Source: an uncultured Flavobacteriales bacterium (lineage in GTDB: Bacteria > Bacteroidota > Bacteroidia > Flavobacteriales_E > Vicingaceae). From it: DNA of 5,862 nucleotides. The DNA lies in NCBI GenBank assembly GCA_913059105.1, contig CAJXRL010000176.1, positions 1-5,862 of the forward strand, written 5' to 3'. The notes below the pieces were generated by a model, which was given only the letters and a program-made list of their open reading frames with translations, did no database searches and was not told the origin of the DNA. The position numbers were made by a program, and so were the translations under genes. Within the stretch, counting starts at the first letter, position 1. Every line of letters starts with the position of its first letter. Positions 1 to 5,817 of the stretch are shown one piece after another.

Positions 1-35
1 GATCGTCGGCAGCGTCAGATGTGTATAAGAGACAG
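1..35. other. Untrimmed Nextera transposase adapter (not genomic)
   Basis: Positions 3-16 are the Nextera Read 1 adapter tail and 17-35 are the 19-bp Tn5 mosaic end AGATGTGTATAAGAGACAG. Bases 1-2 (GA) fit the last two bases of the i5 index seen in full at the other end. The whole block is the exact reverse complement of 5818-5852. It is library sequence left in the assembly, so genomic sequence starts at about 36. Confidence 0.98.
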
Positions 36-134
36 GTACTTGATTCTATTTTTTTTGAATCTACAGTATTTTTCTTTTTTTACATCAATCGACGGAGGAT
101 TGAGGTATCTAATTTCTGATGAATTTTCAGCCAT
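36..134 (-). CDS. rpsR: 30S ribosomal protein S18, N-terminal 33 codons only
   Basis: Reading leftward from an ATG at 134-132, the strand encodes MAENSSEIRYLNPPSIDVKK and then EKYCRFKKNRIKY, up to the last genomic base. The KKEKYCRFKKN stretch is the S18 signature near the start of the protein. S18 pairs with S6 on the platform of the 30S subunit. The gene starts 22 bases after the rpsF stop on the same strand, the usual rpsF-rpsR order, so the two are almost certainly cotranscribed. No Shine-Dalgarno sequence is visible before the ATG. The rest of the gene (S18 is usually 75-100 residues), and probably rplI after it, is missing because the contig ends in adapter. The truncation is an assembly limit, not a broken gene. 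Confidence 0.9.
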
Positions 135-156
135 GTCTTTTAAGTTTAAATGTTTT

Positions 157-510
157 TTACTTCGCTGCTTTAGCGAAAGATTTTACTTTTTCAATACGCA
201 CTTTAGCATATTCTACTGCATGCTTATCAAGCTTAACAGTTAAGAATCGCATGATTTTTTCGTCACGCTTATAGGCTAATTCCATTTTTGCAATGAATTC
301 CCCTTCTACTTCGTACTGAAAAAGCTGGTAAAAACCAGTTGACTTTTTCTGAATTGGATAAGCCAATTTTTTCATTCCCCAATGCTCTTCATTGTGGATT
401 TTTGCTCCGGCTTCTTTGAGCATTTTCTTGTAAGTTGCAACTGTTTCCTTTGCCTGATCTGCAGACAAAACGGGTGTTAAAATGAAAACAGTCTCATAAT
501 GATTCCTCAT
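157..510 (-). CDS. rpsF: 30S ribosomal protein S6
   Basis: This 117-residue protein is complete and of normal length for Bacteroidota S6. It begins MRNHYETVFILTPVLSADQ, the first beta strand of the S6 ferredoxin-like fold. The middle carries HWGMKKLAYPIQKKSTGFY (about residues 43-61), the conserved W-G-x-(K/R)-x-L-A-Y-P-I segment of the family. The end is lysine- and alanine-rich. S6 binds S18 and joins the 30S platform at the central domain of 16S rRNA. rpsR follows after 22 bases, and dnaX is divergent, with 154 bases between the two starts. The ATG at 510-508 is the natural start because the S6 fold begins right there. No Shine-Dalgarno sequence is visible. A candidate -7 box and a leader hairpin lie at 536-560. 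Confidence 0.97.
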   Translation of the reverse strand: MRNHYETVFILTPVLSADQAKETVATYKKMLKEAGAKIHNEEHWGMKKLAYPIQKKSTGFYQLFQYEVEGEFIAKMELAYKRDEKIMRFLTVKLDKHAVEYAKVRIEKVKSFAKAAK

Positions 511-535
511 TGTATAAGTGTTTATGTGTTATTCT

Positions 536-552
536 CCCCAAAATTGGGGCGG
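536..552 (-). promoter_or_regulatory. Small hairpin at the 5' end of the rpsF leader, with an adjacent CCG
   Basis: On the minus strand the segment reads GCCGCCCCAATTTTGGGG (553 down to 536). It can form a stem of CCCCA with TGGGG around a four-base loop, and CCG sits directly 5' of the stem. It lies between the -7 element and the rpsF start, so it would be at the very 5' end of the mRNA. In many bacteria the S6:S18 complex binds a structured rpsF leader containing a conserved CCG and represses its own synthesis. Position and CCG fit that idea. I cannot confirm the full consensus fold, and the transcript may start inside the stem. A chance palindrome or a protein-binding site are alternatives. 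Confidence 0.35.
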
Positions 553-560
553 CAAAAATA
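553..560 (-). promoter_or_regulatory. Candidate -7 promoter element for rpsF-rpsR
   Basis: The minus strand reads TATTTTTG, an exact match to the Bacteroidota -7 consensus TAnnTTTG. It is 42 bases upstream of the rpsF ATG and is followed by GCC-type sequence. No TTG or TTTG lies 17-23 bases upstream; the nearest candidates are 10 and 28 bases away. The -33 element is therefore weak or absent. This is a motif match only. Confidence 0.5.
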
Positions 561-572
561 CGAAATATTTCA

Positions 573-600
573 AAAGCATTGTTTTTTTCAACAATGCTTT
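573..600. repeat. Perfect 11-bp inverted repeat in the rpsF/dnaX divergent spacer
   Basis: AAAGCATTGTT (573-583) and AACAATGCTTT (590-600) are perfect reverse complements around a six-base spacer, TTTTTC. The repeat lies between the two divergent promoters and covers the place where an rpsF -33 element would be expected. No T-run follows it on the plus strand and only TTTTG follows on the minus strand, so it is a poor terminator. No converging transcript is known here either. A protein-binding operator or a cruciform-forming element is more plausible. Function unknown. Confidence 0.7.
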
Positions 601-617
601 AATTTCCACAACTTCTA

Positions 618-649
618 TTGCAAGGATACAAACTTATAATGTAACTTTG
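618..649 (+). promoter_or_regulatory. dnaX promoter, Bacteroidota type
   Basis: TTG (618-620) is separated by 21 bases from TAACTTTG (642-649), an exact fit to the TTG-N17-23-TAnnTTTG consensus of the phylum's primary sigma factor. Transcription should start near 653-657, giving a leader of only about 10 bases before the dnaX ATG at 665. This supports 665 over the upstream in-frame ATG at 518. Confidence 0.65.
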
Positions 650-664
650 ATTCACCAATATTCT

Positions 665-1792
665 ATGGAAAATTTTGTTGTTTCAGCCCGTAAGTATCGT
701 CCTGTAACCTTCGACTCAGTTGTTGGCCAAAAGTCGATTACAAACACTTTAAAGAATGCCATTAAAACAGAGCATTTGGCGCAAGCCTTTTTGTTTTGTG
801 GCTCTCGTGGAGTTGGCAAAACAACCTGTGCTAGAATTTTAGCCAAAACAATTAACTGCTTTAATCGAACAGAGAACATTGAAGCATGCAATGAATGTGA
901 CTCATGTACTTCTTTTAACGAAGGAGCGTCATTAAACATTCATGAATTAGATGCAGCGTCTAACAACTCTGTTGACGATATTCGAAACCTAATTGACCAG
1001 GTTCGTTTTGCTCCACAAATTGGTTCTCATAAGGTTTATATCGTTGATGAAGTTCACATGCTTTCAACTGCAGCCTTCAATGCCTTTTTGAAAACATTAG
1101 AAGAACCACCGGCTCATGCTATTTTCATTTTAGCAACCACAGAGAAGCATAAAATCATTCCAACCATTCTTTCACGCTGTCAAATTTTTGACTTTAGCAG
1201 AATTGAGGTGGAAGACATTGCAATGCATTTGGCTTCGATTGCTGAGAAAGAAGGTATAAAAGCGGAAGAAGAAGCGTTACATGTCGTTGCCCAAAAAGCG
1301 GACGGAGCATTAAGAGATGCACTTTCTATTTTTGACCAACTAGTTAGTTTCTCCGGAAACAACTTAACCTATGAAGCAACAATTCAGAATCTGAATATTC
1401 TGGATTATGATTACTATTTTAAGGCAACAAGTAGTTTATTGAAAGGAGACATTCCTGCAATACTTGTTTTGTTGAATGAAATCATCCACAATGGATTTGA
1501 CGGTCACTTGTTTATTAATGGACTTGCGTCGCATCTTAGAAACTTATTAGTTTGCCTTGATCCACAAACCATCAACTTATTGGAGGTTGGAAAAAGCATT
1601 AAACCCAAATACAAAGAGCAATCTCAAAACTGCACAGTTGGATTCATAATTAAGGCGCTTGAGATTTGTAGAACTTGTGATACAGAGTATAGAGCCAGTA
1701 AAAACAAACGTTTATTGGTTGAACTTTCACTGATGCAAGTTGCATCAATTATGAATTCTTCAATTGCTGAGGGCGAAAAAAAAAACGCCTAA
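665..1792 (+). CDS. dnaX: Short DnaX product (gamma-like), unshifted frame-0 reading
   Basis: Read without a shift, the gene ends at TAA 1790-1792 and yields 375 residues finishing ...EGEKKNA. This product keeps the whole ATPase domain, the zinc site and the oligomerising domain III, but lacks the tau linker and C-terminal domain. That is the composition of E. coli gamma, which can load clamps but cannot bind polymerase or helicase. As sequenced, this is the default translation product, whereas in E. coli the frame-0 product is tau. If the A run is really 11 in the genome, the long form becomes the default and this one would arise by slippage. The stop five bases after the run favours a real two-product gene in either case. 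Confidence 0.6.
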   Translation: MENFVVSARKYRPVTFDSVVGQKSITNTLKNAIKTEHLAQAFLFCGSRGVGKTTCARILAKTINCFNRTENIEACNECDSCTSFNEGASLNIHELDAASNNSVDDIRNLIDQVRFAPQIGSHKVYIVDEVHMLSTAAFNAFLKTLEEPPAHAIFILATTEKHKIIPTILSRCQIFDFSRIEVEDIAMHLASIAEKEGIKAEEEALHVVAQKADGALRDALSIFDQLVSFSGNNLTYEATIQNLNILDYDYYFKATSSLLKGDIPAILVLLNEIIHNGFDGHLFINGLASHLRNLLVCLDPQTINLLEVGKSIKPKYKEQSQNCTVGFIIKALEICRTCDTEYRASKNKRLLVELSLMQVASIMNSSIAEGEKKNA

Positions 1793-2514
1793 TTAAATCG
1801 ATTGCTGAAGTTCAAGCAAGCCATACAATTTCTTCAAGTACAAGTAGCTCAACAGCAGCTCCGGTTCAACCTACACAGCAACCACAAACGTCTAAACCGG
1901 AAGATGTCTCTCAGCCACTGGAATCACAAACGGTTGAGGAACCTGTTATTCCTATTGTTAAAAAAGAAGTACCAAGCAGTTCAGATACGGCTGAAATTAA
2001 ACCCAGCTTCAAGAGTAAATTTGCAAAATTATCTCAACAGAAAACGGCTACTTCCTCTTTATCAATTAATGAATTAACTAAAGAAGCAAAAAAAAACGCT
2101 GAGGAAATTGCAGCTGAAGAATATACATCTGACTCTCGAGAAATGTACTCTGAGACAGGATTCACAGCGGTTTGGAAAAAATTAGCAGAAAGAATAAAAG
2201 ACGATGGTCTTGAGGGTAGCTCAATTGTTTATGCAGCTATGGTTACTAGGGCACCACTGCTAAATGATAATTTTCAAATAGAACTTTCGGTAGACAACAG
2301 AAGTCAAACTGAAGAATTGATGGATCGTCGGACGGAAATTCACGACTATTTAAGAAAGAGTTTGAACAATGGTGGAATTGAAGTTACCTTCCGAGTTGAG
2401 AAAGACCAAAAGAAACGTAAAGCATATACCGACGAAGAAAAGTTCAATCGAATGTTGGAAGACAATCCAACTTTATTGCGTTTAAAAAATGAGTTAAGTT
2501 TAGATTTCATTTAA
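665..2514 (+). CDS. dnaX: DNA polymerase III subunit tau (DnaX), full-length product via a -1 shift at the A10 run
   Basis: DnaX is the AAA+ ATPase of the clamp loader, and its tau form also links polymerase cores to the helicase. Frame 0 gives residues 1-373. It has the typical start MENFVVSARKYRPVTF, the Walker A GSRGVGKT (46-53), four zinc-site cysteines (C65, C75, C78, C81), the Walker B/DEVH (128-131), ATTE (157-160), the SRC arginine-finger motif (170-172) and the domain III collar. After the ten A at 1776-1785 the frame moves to -1, from codon 1783. It then runs stop-free through a Ser/Thr/Pro/Gln-rich linker to a conserved-looking C-terminal domain (about residues 497-616, ending NPTLLRLKNELSLDFI). 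Total length is 616 residues, normal for the family. The ATG at 665 is chosen because the conserved N-terminus begins there and a promoter lies just upstream. The shift may be ribosomal slippage, transcriptional slippage or a one-base assembly error. The intact downstream frame argues against a pseudogene. Confidence 0.88.
1731..1747 (+). repeat. Interrupted palindrome inside dnaX, 28 bases before the A10 run
   Basis: TGATGCAA (1731-1738) and TTGCATCA (1740-1747) are perfect reverse complements around one G. As RNA this could form a stem of about six pairs with a tight loop. It encodes the conserved-looking SLMQVAS segment at the end of domain III, so codon constraint may explain it. Any role in the slippage just downstream is speculative. 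Confidence 0.5.
1769..1792 (+). promoter_or_regulatory. dnaX slippage site: A10 run inside a GGCG/CGCC pair, followed by a frame-0 stop
   Basis: Ten A (1776-1785) are read in frame 0 as GAA AAA AAA AAC, then GCC TAA. The run contains the classical -1 heptamers A-AAA-AAA (1777-1783) and A-AAA-AAC (1780-1786). A -1 slip gives K-K-K-R-L-I-K and enters the open tau frame. The run is bracketed by GGCG (1772-1775) and CGCC (1786-1789), with an extra G-U pair outside, so it would be the loop of a short GC hairpin. GAGGG (1769-1773) resembles the Shine-Dalgarno-like stimulator upstream of the E. coli dnaX site, but it is closer to the heptamer and the phylum rarely uses such pairing. RNA polymerase slippage on A10, as known for the Thermus dnaX A9 run, would work equally well. 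Confidence 0.65.
2088..2102 (+). other. Second A-run (A9) in the tau linker with a -1 frame TGA
   Basis: Nine A (2088-2096) in the tau frame read GCA AAA AAA AAC GCT GAG. They again contain the A-AAA-AAC heptamer (2091-2097). A -1 slip here would read AAA CGC and then TGA at 2100-2102, ending a product of about 479 residues. The sequence context (GC, A-run, CGC) resembles the first site. The A10 and A9 runs are the two longest A homopolymers I see in the window. Slippage here is an inference from sequence only. Confidence 0.45.
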
Positions 2515-2626
2515 GCAATTTTTCTCGAGAGTATCCAATTACAATCTACCTTTTAACAGAAAATAAGCTAAAAGAAGCTAAGAATTTTATACTTTCGCTA
2601 CTTATTGTTTAACAAACTCAAAATCA
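2515..2626 (+). promoter_or_regulatory. Spacer dnaX to M16 peptidase, with a possible -7 box at 2590-2597
   Basis: The 112-base gap contains TACTTTCG (2590-2597), one mismatch from TAnnTTTG, 29 bases before the peptidase ATG. No TTG is present at the right distance upstream. There is no convincing terminator after dnaX and no Shine-Dalgarno sequence before the ATG. The peptidase may therefore use its own weak promoter, read-through from dnaX, or both. Confidence 0.3.
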
Positions 2627-5566
2627 ATGAAAATTAAATCAATTTTAGCGAACTCTTTTGCCGCATCAGCTATACTATTTATGGTAGCATGTAATGGTGG
2701 AGAAAAGAAAACTGATTCTAAAGCTGACAACAAAGCTTATGAAACAGTAGAAAACGACCCTACTAACACTAGAATTTATACTTTAGACAATGGTCTGAAA
2801 GTATATTTATCTGTAAATCAAGAAGCTCCGAGAGTACAATCTTCTATTGCCGTTCGTGCAGGAAGCAAGAATGACCCTTCAACCGCAACTGGTTTAGCTC
2901 ACTACTTAGAACACATGTTGTTTAAAGGAACTGATGCTTACGGAACGCTTGACTTTTCAAAAGAAGGTCCATTACTGAATGACATTGATAGTTTATTCGA
3001 AGTATATAGAGGAACAACTGACGAAGCAGCAAGAACCGAATTATATGCGCAAATAGACAGTGTTTCAAATTTAGCTTCAACTTTTGCCATTGCCAACGAA
3101 TACGACAAAATGGTGTCGCAAATGGGAGCTAAAGGAACAAACGCCTACACTTCTCAAGAAGAAACAGTATACATTAACGACATTCCTACAAATCAGTTAG
3201 AGAAATGGTTAAGTTTAGAAGCTGAAAGATTCAGAAACCCACAATTAAGGTTATTTCACACTGAATTAGAAGCAGTTTACGAAGAAAAGAACAGAAGTTT
3301 AGACAGTGACGGAAGCATCGCTTTTGAAACCTTAATGGACAACCTTTTCCCAACTCACCAATACGGTCAACAAACTACTATTGGTACAATTGATCATTTA
3401 AAGAATCCTTCATTAACTGAAATTAAAAAGTATTTCAATACTTATTATGTGCCAAATAACATGGCCATTTGTTTAGCGGGAGATATTAATCCTGATTCAG
3501 TGATTAAGCAAATTAAAAAGCATTTTGGTTCTTTTGAAAGCAAAGAAGTTCCAACTTTTGAAGTAGCAAAAGAAGCTCCAATTGCCTCCTCTGTTTCTAA
3601 ATCAGTTACAGGTCCAGATGCAGAATTTATGTACATGGCATACCGTTTTGAAGGTGTTGACAGTCGTGAATCTCAAATGATTCAAATATGTGATATGATT
3701 TTAGCGAATTCTACTGCAGGTATTATTGATTTAAATTTAAATCAAGCGCAAGCGGTGCAAAGAGCAAGTTCATTCACGTACATTTTGACTGACTATTCTG
3801 CTCACATGTTGACAGGAAGTCCAAAACAAGGTCAGACATTAGAAGAAGTAAAGGGCTTATTGCTTTCACAAATTGATAGTTTGAAAGCAGGTGCATTTCC
3901 TGATTGGTTGCCAGATGCTTGTATCAATGATTTGAAATTGGGTAAAATAAGACAGTTCGATAGCAATAGAGGTAGAACAAGCATGATGGTTAACGCGTTT
4001 GTTCAACGTAGAGATTGGTCTGAAGCGGTTACTGAGATTGATGCATTGAAAAAATTCAGCAAAGAAGATATCATCAAGTTTGCCAACGAAAACTACAACG
4101 ACAACTACATTGCCGTATACAAAAAGACTGGCGAAAAAGAAAATGACGTTGCTGTTGTTAAACCTAAAATCACTCCTGTTAGTGTAAATAGAGAAGATGC
4201 TTCTCCATTTTTAACCAAGGTTACAGGAATGAAATTTGATCCAATTCAACCACGATTTTTGGATTATGCAAATGACATTAACCAAACGGAATTAGCAAAC
4301 GGAGCTAAAGTAAGAACGGTTAAAAATGAAACAAACGGTTTGTTTAGCTTATACTACCTGTTTGACATGGGAATAAACAACAACTCTAAAATTGATTTAG
4401 CGTTAGAGTATTTACCATTCTTGGGAACAAGCAAATATTCTCCTTCTGAAATTCAGCAAGAGTTTTACAAAATTGGTTGTGACTTCAGCGTATTTGCTAA
4501 CGATGAACGTTCATATGTAATTATGAATGGATTGGATGAAAACTTCGAAAAAGGAATCAAACTATTTGAGCACCTTTTAGAAGATGCTAAAGCAGAAAAA
4601 GAAGCTTTAGTAAATATGGTTTCAAATGTCATGAAATCAAGGTCTGATGCTAAATTGAGCAAAAGAAATATATTATTTGGAGCTATGCAGTCTTACGCTC
4701 AGTATGGCTCAAATTCTCCTTTTAAAAATATTTTATCAGAAGAAGATCTAAACAATTTAGATGCTGACGAATTAGTTGCTTTAATTACAGATTTAAACAA
4801 CTATGAGCACAGAGTTCTTTATTATGGACCAAAGTCTCAAGAGGAATTAGTTGCTTCATTGAACGACAACCACAGAATGTCGGAAAGCATGAAAGCTATT
4901 CCTGCAGCAAAGCAGTATGTTGAGCAAGAAAATGAAGGCTCTAAGGTTTATGTTGTAGATTATGACATGAAGCAAGCAGAAATTATGATGCTTTCTAAGA
5001 AAGAAATGTACAATCCTAAAACGGTTGCCGCTGCCGCAATTTTTAACGAATATTTTGGAGGTGGAATGGGTTCTATTGTTTTTCAAGAAATGAGAGAATC
5101 TAAGGCATTAGCTTATTCTGTTTATTCTGTTTACCGTTCCCCAGGAGATTCTTCAAAATCTCATTATACAATGGCGTATATCGGAACACAAGCAGATAAA
5201 TTAGCAGAAGCAATGACAGGCATGATGGATTTGTTAAACAATATGCCAGAGTCAGAAAAAAGTTTTGAATTGGCTAAGAATGCTGCTTTAGAAAAAATTA
5301 GAACAGAGAGAATTACAAAAGCTTCTAAAATTTTCAATTACGAAACAGCACTTAAAAGAGGCGTTGATCATGATTTGAGAAAAGACATTTACGATGCTAT
5401 TCCAAGCATGACAATGGCTGATTTAAAAGCCTTCCACCAAGAATATGTTCAAGGTGGCCAATATAACATTATGGTTATTGGTAAAAAAGACGGTTTGAAT
5501 ATGGATGCATTAAAAGAATATGGCCCAGTAAGCACATTAACATTAGAAGATATTTTCGGCTATTAA
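2627..5566 (+). CDS. M16-family (pitrilysin-like) zinc metallopeptidase, lipoprotein
   Basis: The protein has 979 residues and is complete. It starts with a lipoprotein signal: basic MKIK, a hydrophobic stretch to about 21, then the lipobox MVA-C with C22 as the lipidated cysteine. It should sit on a membrane facing the periplasm or cell surface; residues 23-30 show no clear acidic surface-export signal. The N-terminal half carries the inverted zinc motif H92-Y-L-E95-H96, with E95 as general base. The third ligand by alignment is E220 in ELEAVYEEKN (213-222), with the conserved E213 seven residues before it. The H96-E220 gap is 124 residues, against about 76 in classical members, because of a helical-looking insert at about 105-155. 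The second half (about 552-979) lacks HxxEH, as expected, but has R823-ESKALA-Y830, the Arg/Tyr pair of the substrate-binding half. Two fused halves close into a chamber that degrades peptides. The substrate is unknown. The start is fixed by the signal peptide. Confidence 0.93.
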   Translation: MKIKSILANSFAASAILFMVACNGGEKKTDSKADNKAYETVENDPTNTRIYTLDNGLKVYLSVNQEAPRVQSSIAVRAGSKNDPSTATGLAHYLEHMLFKGTDAYGTLDFSKEGPLLNDIDSLFEVYRGTTDEAARTELYAQIDSVSNLASTFAIANEYDKMVSQMGAKGTNAYTSQEETVYINDIPTNQLEKWLSLEAERFRNPQLRLFHTELEAVYEEKNRSLDSDGSIAFETLMDNLFPTHQYGQQTTIGTIDHLKNPSLTEIKKYFNTYYVPNNMAICLAGDINPDSVIKQIKKHFGSFESKEVPTFEVAKEAPIASSVSKSVTGPDAEFMYMAYRFEGVDSRESQMIQICDMILANSTAGIIDLNLNQAQAVQRASSFTYILTDYSAHMLTGSPKQGQTLEEVKGLLLSQIDSLKAGAFPDWLPDACINDLKLGKIRQFDSNRGRTSMMVNAFVQRRDWSEAVTEIDALKKFSKEDIIKFANENYNDNYIAVYKKTGEKENDVAVVKPKITPVSVNREDASPFLTKVTGMKFDPIQPRFLDYANDINQTELANGAKVRTVKNETNGLFSLYYLFDMGINNNSKIDLALEYLPFLGTSKYSPSEIQQEFYKIGCDFSVFANDERSYVIMNGLDENFEKGIKLFEHLLEDAKAEKEALVNMVSNVMKSRSDAKLSKRNILFGAMQSYAQYGSNSPFKNILSEEDLNNLDADELVALITDLNNYEHRVLYYGPKSQEELVASLNDNHRMSESMKAIPAAKQYVEQENEGSKVYVVDYDMKQAEIMMLSKKEMYNPKTVAAAAIFNEYFGGGMGSIVFQEMRESKALAYSVYSVYRSPGDSSKSHYTMAYIGTQADKLAEAMTGMMDLLNNMPESEKSFELAKNAALEKIRTERITKASKIFNYETALKRGVDHDLRKDIYDAIPSMTMADLKAFHQEYVQGGQYNIMVIGKKDGLNMDALKEYGPVSTLTLEDIFGY

Positions 5567-5587
5567 TAGCCAAAATCAACACCATTT

Positions 5588-5627
5588 AAAAATCCCCAAG
5601 TATGGTTTTCCAGCTTGGGGATTTTTT
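5588..5627 (+). terminator. Rho-independent terminator of the M16 peptidase gene
   Basis: AAAAATCCCCAAG (5588-5600) pairs perfectly over 13 bp with CTTGGGGATTTTT (5614-5626) around a 13-base loop, and T continues to 5627. It lies 21 bases after the peptidase stop. The A-run on one side and T-run on the other mean that it could act in both directions. Confidence 0.88.
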
Positions 5628-5638
5628 GACTTATAAAT

Positions 5639-5678
5639 AAAAGGCTCCGTTTTGAATTCATTCAGAATGGAGCCTTTT
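5639..5678 (+). terminator. Second, tandem plus-strand terminator hairpin
   Basis: AAAAGGCTCC (5639-5648) pairs with GGAGCCTTTT (5669-5678). On the plus strand the stem extends inward to 18 pairs (to 5656/5661) with a TTCA loop, using two G-U pairs (5649/5668 and 5652/5665). On the minus strand those would be A-C mismatches, so the hairpin is tuned for rightward transcripts. It backs up the terminator 11 bases upstream. Confidence 0.75.
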
Positions 5679-5704
5679 AGATTAAACTACAATTGTATAA
5701 AACA

Positions 5705-5734
5705 CAAAAGGAAGCTCTTACGAACTCCCTTTTG
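5705..5734 (-). terminator. Minus-strand terminator of a convergent gene beyond the right edge
   Basis: On the minus strand CAAAAGGGAGTTC (5734-5722) pairs with GAGCTTCCTTTTG (5717-5705) over 13 positions around a GTAA loop, a GNRA-type tetraloop. Two of the pairs are G-U (5727/5712 and 5724/5715). On the plus strand these become A-C mismatches, so the structure favours leftward transcripts. The T-run is short (TTTTG). It implies a gene entering from the right on the minus strand. Confidence 0.6.
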
Positions 5735-5817
5735 CTTCAATTACTAACCAATTAACAAGTCTACTACCTCTTGTTGCAGGCAAATGTACTATTCTTTTTA
5801 CTATGCATGCATAATAA
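5735..5817. other. Unassigned 83 bases, possibly the 3' end of a convergent gene
   Basis: On the minus strand three endings are possible. One frame stays open from the edge to a TAA inside the hairpin loop (5720-5718), with a C-terminus ...LVNWLVIEAKGSS. Another ends at a double TAG after ...STFACNKR. The third stops after ...IMHA. None is recognisable, and about 80 bases cannot decide between them. A 12-bp palindrome, TATGCATGCATA, lies at 5802-5813. Confidence 0.3.

Noticed and set aside
19..243. Plus-strand open frame of 74 codons beginning MCIRDR
   Set aside because: Its start lies inside the Nextera mosaic end and the rest is antisense to rpsR and rpsF. It is a contaminant artefact.
518..664. 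49-codon N-terminal extension of dnaX from an earlier ATG
   Set aside because: The conserved DnaX N-terminus begins at 665, and a good promoter at 618-649 would start transcription downstream of 518. The extension also covers the rpsF leader and the inverted repeat.
652..939. Minus-strand open frames antisense to dnaX and the peptidase (also 1180-1362, 3445-3636, 4465-4662, 4856-5086)
   Set aside because: Each is a shadow of a strongly supported gene, has no recognisable motif, and lacks its own promoter or start context.
1802..1819. Downstream stimulatory stem-loop for the dnaX slip (TTGCT with AGCAA)
   Set aside because: The stem has only five mostly weak pairs with an eight-base loop and starts 15 bases after the heptamer, too far and too weak to claim.
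1802..2077. 91-codon open frame after the frame-0 stop of dnaX
   Set aside because: It is frame 0 resumed after the stop, and gives low-complexity sequence. The -1 frame over the same bases gives the tau linker and joins the conserved C-terminal domain.
665..2514. dnaX as a pseudogene
   Set aside because: Only one frame break exists. It lies in a homopolymer at the place where dnaX genes are known to slip, and all catalytic motifs and the C-terminal domain are intact.
2605..2615. TTGTT-T-AACAA palindrome before the peptidase start
   Set aside because: Five-base AT-rich arms are expected by chance in this composition.
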